A DNA stretch of 64,000 nucleotides, from NCBI GenBank assembly GCA_013399115.1, contig VXAA01000859.1, forward strand, positions 530,430 to 594,429. The letters are read 5' to 3'. The stretch is from Anseranas semipalmata. Its lineage: Eukaryota > Chordata > Aves > Anseriformes > Anseranatidae. Positions 11,782 to 25,409 of the stretch are shown here, in pieces. The notes beneath the pieces were generated by a model. The model worked only from the letters and a program-made list of their open reading frames with translations. It was not told the DNA's origin and searched no databases. Position numbers and translations under genes: made by a program. The number at the start of each line of letters is the position of its first letter. The stretch's first letter is position 1.

Positions 11782-13110
11782 TGGATTTAGTTTAGTCTGT
11801 GCCTCTTCAGATTTTGGCCTTTCTCATAAACACACTGGCAAAGCTATCAGCAGTAACATCTGGATAGTATGTTCAGTGACAGGGACAGTACCCAACAGGA
11901 ACTACTTTAGACTCTCAAGCTCCTTTCTGTGAAGACTAATGATGGTGGAAATTTTCTTACACTGTTCAACAAGCTTTGGTCTAAATCAGTATGCTAGGCT
12001 GGCTACCAATTGCAGAATACCAATAGAACAGTTTAGTCATTACTGATTTTAACTTCTTGTTGCATTAGTTTCATATTACTTTAACTCATTACAACGTTTC
12101 TAGATAGACACTGCTGATTTCTACATAGCAAACAATAAAACATTTGTCTTCATGGGCAATTGCAACAACGTGTATTACATTATATTTTAATTCACATCCT
12201 ACTTGGTGATCTCATCTATTTATTTCTCTTCAATAATGACTCCAAAATATGGTCCATTTTGGCAGACTCTTTGAAAAGCCCAATTCCAGCAATAGCTACT
12301 TGCACATATACAACAGCCTATAGTACCACTGCCATAGCTTTATTCATATGACAGACTATTCCGTGTGTCTCTTTTTCCTGTCCCATTCTTAATTCGAGTC
12401 CTGTCATTAACAGCAGTAGTTAAACTACCAAGATCAGTTTGGTAACTATTACAGACCAAAAACTGATCACATGTAAACCTACCTGCATAGACATTTCCAT
12501 TGAGTATGATAGATATGCAAGAAAAAAGGCTTCTAGTAAAGGAGAAGGAGTATGCTGTCAAAAAGTTGTTCTTTGTCTATTGTTCTGCTCATGAAAAACA
12601 ATTTCTATATTACAATTAAATATTTTCATTGCTCCCACAACTTAATGGGTTAAATGGAGCTCAATGACACAGCAATCTTGGAGGACTGGCTATTCAGAAT
12701 GTGATTAACTAGAATAACACCCTTACCTCTTTGGCCATCAAGACACAAACTACCTGCACACCTGCTCCACACCTAGTTTTATCTTTCAAGCCTATCTCCT
12801 CCTGCTTCCACAGGTCCTGAATCCACACGATGGCACTACACCACACCTGTGTCAAAAACTGCCCCAAATATCAGAACCAAGAACTCAGCATATAAAAGGG
12901 GACATTTATCACCAAAACTAAATGTCAGTTAGAACCTACCTTGCATCACTAAACATGAATCTTCATTTTAACCTCCTCTCCAGCTGGGCAATGCCAATAG
13001 AGGCAAATCTGAGAGTACAGGGCGGATCCAGAGGCAGGGAATTGTGTTTCCGCATGTACAATCAACTTTGACAATGTCCAAGGTATGCTTTTAGGAAAAC
13101 CCGTTCCATT

Positions 13111-13172
13111 NNNNNNNNNNNNNNNNNNNNNNNNNNNNNNNNNNNNNNNNNNNNNNNNNNNNNNNNNNNNNN
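13111..13172. other. Assembly gap (62 N)
   Basis: A run of 62 undetermined bases. The right flank begins with a CpG- and G-rich stub unlike the AT-rich surroundings, so the missing bases may also be GC-rich and hard to sequence. Confidence 0.98.
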
Positions 13173-13211
13173 GGAGCTGGTGCTCCGAGGGCGGACGGGG
13201 GGGGGGGGGAG
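13173..13211. repeat. GC-rich stub ending in a 13-G run beside the gap
   Basis: Directly after the gap, about 38 bases with several CpGs end in 13 consecutive G (13197-13209). The composition is unlike either flank. It could be the edge of a GC-rich island lost in the gap, or a local mis-join. Confidence 0.6.
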
Positions 13212-15939
13212 CAGAAGCTATTCAATATGGTGAAAAATGATGACATGTATACTTACTTTGTCTTGTCAGTCTTTTTACAAAGGTCACATATAACAGTTCC
13301 TTCCACACGTATTCTTCTAAAAAGGTTACCCAGTCTATCCCCTATTGCAGAGAAGGATCAGCCACAATTGTCATTCCTGACTGATATTTGTCTATTTCTT
13401 AAAAAACAAAAAACACAGAAATTCCAGAGCCTGGTTAGGCTTTCTGTTCCAGTGCTTTATATCATTAATATTAAAGAATATAAGATGATGGAAAATGTTT
13501 TTCCTTACACCAAATCTGCATTTTCCTTGCTGAAGTCTAAGTCCATCTTGCTTTAGCAATTGTATTCCCACCTATCCACAGTGGGAAAATGACATAGTTT
13601 TCCTTTCTCTTTGTATCTACATTCCACCACTTAGAAGCTCTGTTACTATTTTACCCTTATTTTGCAGGTATGCAAACCAGGAAAAAAAATTACTACAGGG
13701 TTTTAAGAACAGAGAAATAACTTCCATAGAAAGAGCAAGCAAACAAACCAACTTGTCAGATAGTTTTTATATTAAATAAACAACAAGAACAAACCTTCTA
13801 GAAGAATATCATCGGAATAAAACTGACCTGGAGAGGAGGTAGTAGGTAAGATCTAATTTAGAATTCAGGATACAGTAATGGGATCTTTTAAGAGCAGGTA
13901 TTATTAATCACGCTTCAGTCTCATCATCCAATATTTCAGAAAGGGAGTATTTCCACAGATATCTGTATTTCACCACTACCTGCAAGAAAAGGTTGGCTGA
14001 AGATCATTTTGCTATTAATGATCAAAAACAGACATGATTGTTTCTCTGCCTTGAAAAAAATCTTTTTTTTTTCCCCCTCCTATCATTATCATCTCTTAAT
14101 TAACCCAATACAATGAGTGGCTTAATTAGTTAAATCTTCCATTTATTTAATCTATTTACCAAGTAACATTTTTCATTAAAAAGTTTTTGGACTGTGAGCC
14201 TTAAAGTGTGGTCATGTCTGTATGATTAATATTTGTAATGCATATTCAAGTACGTACTGAAGCTTATAGATAATATTTAGAATATATATATTTCCTCATT
14301 ATAATTCTAATCCATTTCCTCTCTGTATGAAGAGCATTAAAAAAAAAAAAAGGGTTTATATTTCTTTGTTTGAACAAACTTCAGTTACAATTCTGGTTTA
14401 TTTGCTCAGACTGCTGACATTTCCATGGTCTTTTATTAAAGACCTGATTAACCTGCAGAAAGAGCACGATGTTTGTACAAAGCTTATGTTCTCTAAGCCC
14501 ACTTCACACCCACATATTGCCTTCTGTTAGGGGAACATTGGTAATGTCAGCATCCTGTATCATATGACAACACCTTCAGAGGACTGACCCCATTGTCAAT
14601 ACAGCATGATTTATAACACCAAGGACCAGAATATGAGTAACAGAGTGTGTTTGCCTGAGCCTTTGGTCAGCTGTTGCACTGCTAGCAGGTTCTGAGCACG
14701 CACAAAATCTTTTGACCATGCAGCTCTGCTAACACCTTTATCCACATTGTCATCCACCATGCTGGCATCCAGTTGCTGTAACAATCAACTTTCTTGCAGT
14801 AGGTTTGCTATTTCTAGACAAATTACAATAACTGAACATTCTGAGGTGTGCTGAGGATAACATTCTCCTTCCTGAGCTAATCACCATTTCCTTGTGTTAG
14901 TTGTCTTTCAAAGTGAAAGCACTGTCTGCAGAGACACACAGGGAAAAAGAATACAACTAAGAAAACTTACCTATGAGCATTTTAAAGTAAGCTGCCAGAA
15001 AGATCTTGCATCAAATCAAAAACTTACTAGTGTCTACGATGGCTAATGAAATTAAATAATTTACAAACTCAGTATTCATTTTCCTGTTACCTGGTGACTC
15101 AGGCTATGACATTCAGAAACATGGCATCTAACCACTAGATAAGCAATTTCTCTTTTATCTAAGCCAGGTGATCAACAGTTAGAGATTCTCAAGTTGATTT
15201 ATTAACATTATATAATACCATGAGGTCCATACTTCAGATGCAGAATTGCTAACAGGCTATAAAGTTCAAGATATGATCCTACCAAAGTCATTGTCAACTA
15301 GTTTAAGATATGAGTGGTGAAGCTAAAGGGAAATAAAGTAATAGCGACGAGATGCAACAAGGAGAGAAGATTCAGAATTACATAATTACAGAGCCAAAGA
15401 TAACTGCAAACCTGAACTGATTAAACTTCCTCTAAACAACATCTTAATTTATCAATCTATTTTGCACAGGCTAAATCACCCCAAATATCTCATAATTTAA
15501 AAAAATAGTCAGGAGTTTCAGTTTTCTGGGCTGCTGCATATTGTTTGCATTTCACTTGTGTATGATGTTTATATTATTTTTCCAACTTTGTGTTTCCTAG
15601 GAAAATGAAGCTGACTACATACTCAACCCTAAGAAAAATTTGCAGATGTGAAAATATGCACAGGTTTATGTTCCTCTGTATATTTTCTCCCAGTGTCCTC
15701 ATACATGCATGAGATTTAGTAGTCAGTAACTTAGCCAGGTGTACAAGGAAAGCATGGACTTGCATCCCTCGTGAAATCTTTTCTATGAACACAACATATT
15801 ACGTTAGTAGAGAAAATTTCTATGAAAATCTCTGTTATGATGGAAACATAAACACAAAATTCTGCTTGTATATCCATGCCTTCCCTTTAAGGTATACTGC
15901 AAATTCATGCTTCAGTAAACTCCAGCTCTTTTTTGTGAC
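13212..15939. other. Gene-free AT-rich stretch
   Basis: Short open frames only; the 109-aa frame at 13227-13556 ends in low-complexity leucine/serine-rich sequence and shows no domain. Confidence 0.65.
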
Positions 15940-16270
15940 TCAAATAAACCAATGCCGTGCCTCCACCCTTGTCAGATAGCTATGGGTTCAACCAAAGGGC
16001 CCACCAAAGCCGTGCAGCAAAGATTCCGTACGACAGAAACATGAGACTCAGAGGGTAAGAAGAGAATTTCACGCGATTACTTATTAGGCATTTTCTGTCT
16101 CTCTGTACGCTATGATTTCCTTCTTTAAGCTCCTGTTAATCCCGTTGATTTTGTGCGAGTCTGTTAGCACCTCAGCTCAGCCTGCTTCTTGAGGTGTGAG
16201 CAGTCCCAGGAGGCAGCATTTCCTGATCAGCAAGGTACTCTTTGACAACGTGACTCTTCACAGTGTTCCA
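15940..16270. other. CpG-richer patch, candidate non-coding element
   Basis: CpG occurs repeatedly here (for example CCGTACGAC, CACGCGATTAC, GTACGC, GTGCGAG) in otherwise CpG-poor DNA, which can reflect selection or protection from methylation. It includes a T-box half site. No gene was found. Confidence 0.3.
16192..16199 (+). promoter_or_regulatory. T-box half site (candidate)
   Basis: AGGTGTGA is the exact T-box half-site consensus. It lies in the CpG-richer patch 15940-16270. One 8-mer match is weak evidence. Confidence 0.15.
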
Positions 16271-16560
16271 AGCATGAAGATTATACACACTGAAAATACC
16301 AGGGTGGGAGGAGAAGGTTTGTCTTTAAGGACCAGAAGGACAGCAACCTATATGATGCAATTATTTAAGGATTAGTAAGTGCAGGAGAACTTGGGGGCCG
16401 CATTTTTAAAGGTACTGTAAAAGTGTTCAACTTCCAGTGAATATGTACACCTAAAGATATTTCAAAAGCTGGTGCTACATCTTTAGAAGTATAAAACACC
16501 AAAGTAAAAGTTAGTAGAAATTAAATAGTATTTTTTTAAGCATGACCCCAGAAAATGCTA

Positions 16561-16620
16561 GATGCAAGATGCATCAAATATTAAACCACAGCTAAACTTG
16601 ATCTTAGCCAAAAGGGCATT
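16561..16620 (-). pseudogene. U2 snRNA pseudogene fragment
   Basis: On the minus strand this segment reads CCTTTTGGCTAAGATCAAGT, an exact 20-base match to nucleotides 13-32 of vertebrate U2 spliceosomal RNA. TTAG follows, then CTGTG, then GTTTAATATTTGATGCATC, matching U2 nucleotides 52-70 with three changes. Nucleotides 37-39 and 45-51 are missing, so the branch-point-recognition segment (GTAGTA, 33-38) and stem IIa/IIb region are broken. Similarity fades outside about 11-70 of U2: the first ten bases, the Sm site and the 3' half are not recognisable. No snRNA promoter element was recognised nearby. It is most likely a truncated retro-inserted copy, common for snRNAs in vertebrates, and not functional. 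Confidence 0.8.
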
Positions 16621-19600
16621 TACCTGGATTCAGTTTTGAGTAACATCTATATCAGATTGGCACTCAAAGTCCATACAACGACCTTTTTAAAATTCATTTT
16701 TAACATTTGGTTTTATGAAAACAAGAGAAAACTTCAGCCCAGATGCTGCCTTTAAAGGAGTGCCTTTGTAACATTGTAACACAGAAGGGAAGAACATGGG
16801 AGGAAGCACCTCAGGAGGCCATACTTGTTATTCAGAAGAAAACAGCGTTTATATTATTTAAAAGGTATAAATTCCCTCTATGATAAAAAAAAAAAAAAGG
16901 CAAGTTATTTTCACACAGTATTACCTTAAGAAAAAAAAATACAGCTGGATGTAAGCCAGGGCACAGGTTGCATACCTGTGAATTTGAGGATAAAACTTTA
17001 AGAGTTCACATAATTTGATGGAGTTGATTACTGAAAAAGTTTTTGTTTTTATTAGGGAAAGAACACGTGCTCCTGGTCCTGACTGGCAACTGAAAAGTAC
17101 AGAAATAGCAGAGCAGCTACCATTGATTTCTAGAATAGGGCAGGATATTTTGTGGCATTGTGAACAGGCTTTTCTTGCCCAGCTGGTTTTACATGATACC
17201 AAATACAAAATCCTTTAGACTTTAATCATCCTGGCAAAAGAGAGAAGGGTTGGAAGAGTTTAATAGCTGATTCTTTATCTGGATGCTCTCTGTTCTAAAG
17301 ATACAGGAAAATGGCTGTTTCAATCTAGTAACTTTTCCATTTCTAAATTCTGCCTCTCAGAGCAACAAAACAACAGCATTCTTCTGCTCAATCATCAAAT
17401 GAAACTTTAAGAAATGCAATAGCAAACCTTGAAGGGTGAATATTAAAGCTACCTTTCTCTCTGTACAGCCAGAGTTGCAGTCAAACATGTATGAGTTCTG
17501 CTGACAGTGCCTTCATGCCGGCTCTGAGGGACAGCAAGCAAAATAACATAAGAAATATCTGTAGGCTTGTCATGTGCTAATATCCTTTTGATAACGCAAA
17601 CTGTTAATCCTAACCCAGGTAAAGAGAAGAAAAGAAATTGGGTTCTTATCTTAAAGAGTCCACATTGGCCAGATGAACATTTCAAGGTCATCCAATATTG
17701 CTATAAACAAAACAAACCTGTTGGCTCTATTATATTGCTAAAATCCCATCTGACTGACAATGTTTTCACCAAACACAAGCAATTTATTTTTGTTTTAAGC
17801 TTTAATTAAGTATTATAGACTGAAGTGAAATAATTAATAACTTTAAAGTACACTGACCCGGAGAGCCAATACCTCAATCAGGTGAAGCCTAGGGAAAGGA
17901 AATGCATGAAATAAAATGAAACCGTCTGTCCCCTCAATCTCACCCAGTAAATCAAAGAAAAGAATTTTTATATTAATTGGCAATGAGTCTATGTCTAGTC
18001 TGACTGCTGACACAGTTAGCCATAATAATATAAAACATTTCTGTGGGAAGTGAAAATGCAGTTTGAATGTTAATAATGTCTGTATTTTCTGTCCTGATTG
18101 ATTTGTTTGAATAGAATTCAAGCAGCAATGTCCCTGCCTCAATTGCCTATCTCAGAAAAATCACAGAAATCAAGTAACTTATGGCTTAGCAATTCATATA
18201 AAGTGTATCTCTGTATATGGAGTTCCATTTCTGAGACAGTTCTGGAAAAATGTAACAGTGATTAGGTAGGAAATTACTGCAGAACAAGTTTCAAATTCTG
18301 AGCATCTTTCCATTCCACACTGCTTACTTTTCTAACAAATCAACTTTGCTTAGCAAATACAATATGGAAGAAAAGGCTCTTTGGTGTAAGCTGGAGTAAA
18401 AATCACATGCTGTGTCCTATAAAATTTAAAGTATTCAGACCACTTTTTTAAAGAATTAAGAGCTAGCATGTTCTAACTCTCTCCTCTGAACAAGGCCACA
18501 AAACCTCAATTGAGTAATCATAAATTAGTTAAATCTCTCCCACATCTGGTTCAGTTTGCTGATACATGCAAAAACCAATACTGGTGAGCCAAGCCTATGT
18601 GTTAGGTTTGTATTTCATTATAAAACTTTTTGCACCACATCTTTTAAGTACGTTTAAGATATTTACATTTCCACTTTCCAAACAGCTGAGGAAATGTGGG
18701 AGCACCAATTCTATTATTAAAAGCAGCATTTTTAAATCTTCTGACACTGAAAATCTTAATTTCAGCGTTTTCTTCATATGCTCAGTGTGAATGACCACTC
18801 CTCATGCAGTTCAGAGGATTAGCTTTTGCATTATACATCTGTTAAAGGCCTCATACGTCATTTGAGTTCTTATTAATATGGAATAAAAAGAGCTTAATAT
18901 CATCCATAAGCCACTAATAATTACCTGTTACATTACATGAGTCATTGTTTCCATATAACAAACATTTTCAAACACTGAAGTCTGACAGGCAAAATAAATC
19001 ATTGAGAATGTGATGTTTTTTTCCTCCTCTCTATAAAGAAGTAGTGGTTCAAAATATAACTGCATCTGACAGAGATATGCGCAGTAGGTTTAGAAAGAGG
19101 AGCTGAGCATGCAAATTTTGGAAATTTCATTTACTAGTCAAAAGAGAAGTAGATGCCTCAAAACAGTAGCTTTCATGCCTTACAATCATGAAAATGAACC
19201 ACTTGTGCCTTCTTTAGAATTAAATAATACTGTACGTACAAACATTATAGATGAAAAATCTGAAAGAAAAAGCCTTCAAAATAACAACACGAAGGGATGA
19301 CATGAGAAATGCAAAGAAATCCTCATATCTTTTCTTGCTGAGGCCAAGAGATAGAAGGGACAGATCCACTAGAAAGACGATCTATACAGGAAAATAAGAA
19401 GGGAAGCAACCCTTATTGTAAAGGATAAGAAAACCTATAGATTATTTAAATTTGTCTTTGTTAAAATCAGTTTGGGAAATGAGATTTTCAGATGCTTTTC
19501 CTGTCCCCTCTTTTGGGGCTGAGCATCAACAGTACACTGCTGTGTACTTCGAGTGTTGAATTATGATCTACTACAGAAACAGTACATTTGGCATCAGAGC

Positions 19601-22600
19601 ATCACAAATTATAAATTGGTATTCCTGAACAAGTATACAATTAAGCAGAGTTTTTCCAAACAGCTCTAGAGGAGACTTTGGATTAAAAAAATAAGATTAA
19701 AAAAAAAAAGAGTGATTTCTTCCTGACTTCCCTTAGTAATTTTCACCCTATTTTCTATGTGGTGCTGGTCGTTCACGTTAATAAGCACTTAAAATATGTC
19801 AAAGAACCCTTACACCTATTTGGAATAGATATTGTAGAATATTAGATGAGGAACAGGGTTTTATTCACACAGCAGTCATTTTTCAGTAAACCGAACTGTT
19901 CTGGGAACAAGCTGAGGGGCCTCGGTGCTGAGCAACTTCTGCATCACCCCTTTATGTCAAGCACTAGAGTAATGATTTAGTTCCAGCATCCTCCCTGAGA
20001 TAAATGAAAGGCTGGCCACTCTACCAGTTTTTCATATCAACAACACATAACATTAGTCTCTGTAGGATAGAAGAGGAACAAACCACTGTAGTCACAGAAG
20101 GCAGAGACATGGCAGACAAAAAAAAAAAAAANAGCAGAGAATGCTGATAAGCCACCATGTAGAGAGAACATTTAGTTCTACATATCCACTTCAGTAGGAG
20201 AAAGTGTAGAAAACAACCATAAAGTGCATAGTAGCAATATCTTGATGCACTGGCGTTAACAAGATCAGTAAAATTCAAGGACCTGGATCTTTAAGTGGTT
20301 GTACCATAGGATTAGTACGGTTAAGCAAATAGGGCTGTGTCGCCTTTGCACTTCCTAAGGAGTTGTCCTTGGAGCTGAACGCTTCAGCTGTAAGAGGAGA
20401 TATGCAGTTAGCTTTAACTTGTCTCATTAACAAAGAACAATCAAACTTTATGTGTGAGGCAAGCATAAGTGCCAGAATTCAGGCATCCAGCTGAAAACAG
20501 CAGATTTGTAGTTGCTTGTCAGCAAAGGCAACAGAATTTAGACGTACTCCATGCTAACAGGAAACAGGGAGACCATGAGCATAAATACACAGCTTTATTA
20601 GAAGCAGAAATACTCAAAGTATTTCAATATTCTCAAAAAGTACTTAACTCACATTTCCAAAAGAAAAGATTTTCACAGAAGCATTTGTCTTTTACACCTG
20701 GAATTAGTATTTTGGCCCCACTCAGTAATTGGAAAGTCTGAAGGCTAGGTCATTGTCATTGATCCATTTAAGAAAGCTGAATAAATAGTGAGATATGCAG
20801 TGAGTTATTTTCTTGGGGTGTAAGAAGTAGATACTCAAAACTCTTACACCTCACCATATCCTTTCTTTAGGATAACCAATAACTTATTCGTGCCTTCACT
20901 ATTCAGAAGTGTAGTGCAGTTATTCAGAACACATGCCAATATAATCCTTAGAGCATACGCTTAAGATATGATGCACAAAATGCTTAAAATCTTTTATCTA
21001 GAGATACTATTTAGTACATGAAAAATACCTCTTGTATACAGATTTATTTAAATCCTATGCAATTACAAAGAATCTGTTATTCTCTTGATACACCCTGTGG
21101 AAATGAAGACTTTCTCAACACATTAGTTTTGTACTGGTAGAGTTCGTACTTCATGTAAATATGCCACATCAATTCCATGCCTTTTTCTCTGAAGCTCTTA
21201 TTGCTAGGATTTCATTTGCAAAGTATTAGAACACAGTAAATAACTCAAGCGGGTTCTTGTCAACATGCATTAACACCTTTTACTGCTTCATTTATAAGAT
21301 GTATTTCCCACCCTCTCCCTCCACAGCATTTGTATTGAAGTTCATTGTTCTACAAGTTGCATTGATGTTGCTGTGTGAAGTTCAGACTTAGCAAAGCTGC
21401 TCATCTACATATACTGCAATACTTTAAGTAGCTGCCTATTGATTTTTGCTTCTCCTTTAAAGCCATTATGGCTTCTTCTTCTATTTTTCTTAAACATACA
21501 ATGTAAAGGTAGAAGACAGTACATAGATGCACAGAGTTTTGCAAAGAACCTCCTACAGTCTTAAAACTAGTCAACTCAATTAAGAGAAATGTATTTTCTT
21601 GTGTTTCATGCAGAATATGAAATAAATTCAATGTCTTAAATGAAATCCCCTTCGTTCATTAAAGAAAAAAATCAGGACACTGTGAATTAATGTATCATGT
21701 TCTAATCAATATCGCATAAAAATAGTTGATTTTTTTCCACATTTAAGAATTTCTTGAAGTACAGTAGCCTTACTGTAATTTCTGTACATAAGCATTTTAA
21801 AAGACACGTTAGAACTATTCAATTATAAAGAGAGACAGATGTATTTTTAACAAGACCTTTCTAAGCAAGCCATTTAAGATATATTACATATAGGTGCCCA
21901 GAGTCCTGTCATATATCTTGAGCATGGATATGTCTGCAAGAATTCTTGTAGTTTCATGTCAATTTTCCAAATTCCATTCATTGGTTCAATAATTCCCCCA
22001 TTTTTAAAAAGATATCAGCTATTTTGGCCCTCAGAATCCTGTCATTTTAATAAAAAGTTAGTTTTAAAAAATGGCAGCATGACTCTTCGCAGACAGAAAT
22101 CTTTAGAATTAGTCTTTCTTTACGCTTATCTCAATACTGATCAAAAAGAGAAGAACATTCAGACAGATGAACTCCAGCCTTTATGACTTCAGATAATTCT
22201 ATATGCAGGCATTTCTCCAACATTAATATTAACCCATTGCCTTCTTTCAGTTTTTGGAAGGCTGCTTCTGATTTGATGTCTTAAGGTGTATTCATCACCT
22301 TCTGGTAGACTAAGCACCTTTTGCATTATAAGACATGCTACATTCAGTAACTTTCTGAAAGCTTTTTAAGTTGTCTGCTTTCTGTGTTGGTAGATTAACT
22401 GCCAAAGTTCTAATCTTCAACACCAGAAGACATCTTGGTCTGTCCAAAAAAGATGAGTGGTGAACATCACTAGTGTTATTTTCATGACCAGCAGGCAAAA
22501 TTCACGTCCTTATTCTGGTGACTGCATGATGCAGTTGTGATTTGTCTTCTGGATAATTTCTCTGTTTAATCCATGCTTTTGAAAAAGAACGGTACAATTT

Positions 22601-25409
22601 TTTTTTATAGTGAAATCCAAACCTGCTGACAGGTTTTATTATGAAACCTACATTTGGGCCCTTTAAAAACTTTCACCATTATCCTAAGCTGAGTGAGTGT
22701 GAGCAGATTTATGATTTTGGTTGGAAATGATGCTGAACTCAGAGGTTTCATATCATTTAATGTGAAACCAGGCAAATCTTAGCAATTTTGGATTACTTTT
22801 ATTTTGTACTTTTGCAAAAGTTCAAACATGAAACTGAAAGGAAGGCTAGAGGGAGTAAAAAGAGACAAAAGACTACATGAATCTCTGGAAACAAAGTGAT
22901 ACTTCACCTTTCTTGAACAACAACTGGAAGGATTTACACGGCTAGAATACTGAAGAGTAGCCAATACCATGTAGTTTGCAATTTTCACAGCATTCAGTCT
23001 TGATTTTGGTTAGACAGTATTTTTGCTCAAGGCCTCCTGGTCATCAGCTTCAAATGACCAAGGTAGCCACTGTATGTTTCTGTGGTCAGTATGATACACA
23101 GTCTCCTTTTGCTTAAGTACAGCACACTTACAACCTTGGCAAGTGCACAGAAGGGTATTACTATTAAAGGTGCCTACAGAGCATTATAGCTGTACTTTTC
23201 TCAGGGAAGATGATGGTGCCTTCATCACTGACATAACCAGCCATGGAAGTAAAATGCATGACACAGGAGATGAGATTTTTGAGCAGAAAGAAAATGGAGT
23301 GATCACACAGTGAAGAGGCAGATACTGAAGAGAAAGGATATAGGACATAAAATGCAGGAATGGGAAGACCTAAGTACATGAGGCAGCAGAATTGCACAAG
23401 TAGAATAAGGGGGTCTAACCTAGGTGGTGAGGAAGATCACAAGTGATGGTTGTAAAGACATAGGTACCACTAGAAAAGGCAAACGAGAGGGCTCAAACAG
23501 TGATCCACAAGAACCTTGTCTTCAACTTGGACATTAGAGGAGGCTGGAAAGAAACTGCATAGTATGCACACATGAAGTCACTACAGCTTAGATTTACTCA
23601 GCCACCCAACAATTAAATGCTAGTTTTCATGAGTGAGCAGTGGTTTCAATTATTTTCTTATTCTCAGTAATATTCACTGAAGCGATTCTAGATACTTTTG
23701 TTAGATATGTAAATGTCTAGTCTTCTGCTGCAATAGCTATGCTATTGCAATATTCTGCATTGAAGTAGAAACGATTTACCATTCCTCTCCCATCAGTGAG
23801 TAATGAACTCCTGGAAGGACATTTTTCTCTATAAGTTCTTTCAGTAGTTTGGGGTACAAAAAATAAAAATAAAAAGCAGAATCTGTAAACATGTTACCAG
23901 AGAACATTTCAGCTTGTCCACAAAAAGTCTCATGTTCATTTTGCATAGTATAAGTAAAAAATAAATAAATCAATTTTTTTTCTCAGCCACTTTTCTGTCA
24001 ACAATAATGTATTTTCCACCATTGCTTCATTAACCAATTCAAGTACAATTTGATGAAGACATATAAGATGACTACTACAACTACTAGTAAAAGCACATTA
24101 ATAATGAAATAATAATAATACAATGCTTGTTAAGGACTAAAGGATAGTCTTGAGGCTACTGAAGCTACTTTTAAAGGTTGATTTGTTAGACTTGCAATGG
24201 ATTAGCTTGGTCTCTGAATTTTTGAATTCTGTGAACAGGTTTATACCTATTTCTCTTTAAAAAGGGAATATGGAGGTCAAATGTTCCGAGTTTGACAGGA
24301 GGGGATAATTTTTTGTCAGCTTCTTTACAATGTTGAGAGAATCTATATGGAAGTCAGACTTCTGATTCAGAAGCATGTCATTTTCCATTCCTAGGCAAAC
24401 CAAAGACTGGTCTAGAAGTGATGTGGGTGGTGCTAATTTTCAACATTATCGTTAATAAGAAGAAAAACAAAAACAATAAAGTAAAACTGAGCAAAGACTA
24501 AACAACATCGCTGAAGGAATCTGCCAAATATGACAGGATCATAAAGTCAACCCTCCATTCAGCACTAATAGGTATAATTTCAGGCTACGCATCATGTTTT
24601 CTACTATATTTCCCGCTAAGTATCAAGACACATGCAAGCTGCAGCTAGGCAGTCTTGAAGCTAACAAAAGTCTTCGGATTTGAAAACACTTACCAGAGAT
24701 TTCTTTTCAACAGGAATGAATCCTTGACTTTGCATGCACTTGGGTAGGGCAGCCAAAATAATCCCCTTAGGGAGAAGAACCAGAAAATGGGTCCATGACA
24801 AGCAATGTCTAGTGTAGAAATCACAGAAAATAAACAGTGAGGGAAGACATAAGGGATCAGCATACATATCAAGCTTTAAGTGTTGCTATTGATTAGATAA
24901 TCAAAAAGGTGCCTTGCTCAATAAGGACAGCAGCTAATCTATATAGTAGTGACAGGGAAACAACCACTCATGATTGTGTACTGCCGAACTGCCTACGCAC
25001 TTTCTCCCTTTCATCTCTACCTTTTGATTATGAAGTTAATAAACTTCCAAAAAGCCTAAGTCTGTATCCCAGTCACATTCCTACCTTCTAATTAGCCAGG
25101 TCACTTCTGAAATTAAGATATAGTTCCTACATTTTTTTCAGTCATTTTTTTCCAGACAGTGATAATGTAACAATTACATCACTGGTATTTGCTTCTATTT
25201 TACTTTTAGAATGCTGCCTGGAATTCTAGAGTCACAATTGTAATTCCAACACTGTAGAAATATGCTCAGTTTCTGTGTTAGCATTTTTCCTTTTGTACTG
25301 ATTTTATCTAATATTGTGAAATAAGAACAGATGACAATACAGAACATTTAAGCTTTTGAGATGAAACACATACAGTTTTTATTTTACAGTTCTGCTACTA
25401 GTGAGAAAT
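16621..25409. other. Gene-free AT-rich stretch
   Basis: No supported gene, RNA gene or repeat body. Open frames are all under 100 aa and unrecognised, including a 99-aa minus frame at 17843-18142 and a 90-aa plus frame at 20469-20741. The only structured item is the inverted repeat at 23729-23749. Confidence 0.65.
23729..23749. repeat. Perfect 9-bp inverted repeat with 3-base loop
   Basis: TGCAATAGC (23729-23737) and GCTATTGCA (23741-23749) around TAT. The arms each contain a GCAAT/ATTGC half site like those bound by C/EBP factors, but no other support for binding is seen. Confidence 0.8.

Larger units (their letters stand above)
9331..13110. other. Gene-free AT-rich stretch
   Basis: No supported gene. 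Structured elements are the tandem repeat at 9561-9606, T-run at 10036-10058, palindrome at 10464-10510 and GGAA tract at 11767-11781. Confidence 0.7.

Noticed and set aside
17015..17218. 67-aa plus frame with few low-complexity residues
   Set aside because: No domain recognised; a minus-strand frame overlaps the same bases.
20275..20466. 63-aa minus-strand frame with a fairly protein-like composition
   Set aside because: Too short and not recognised. No flanking splice signals could be established.
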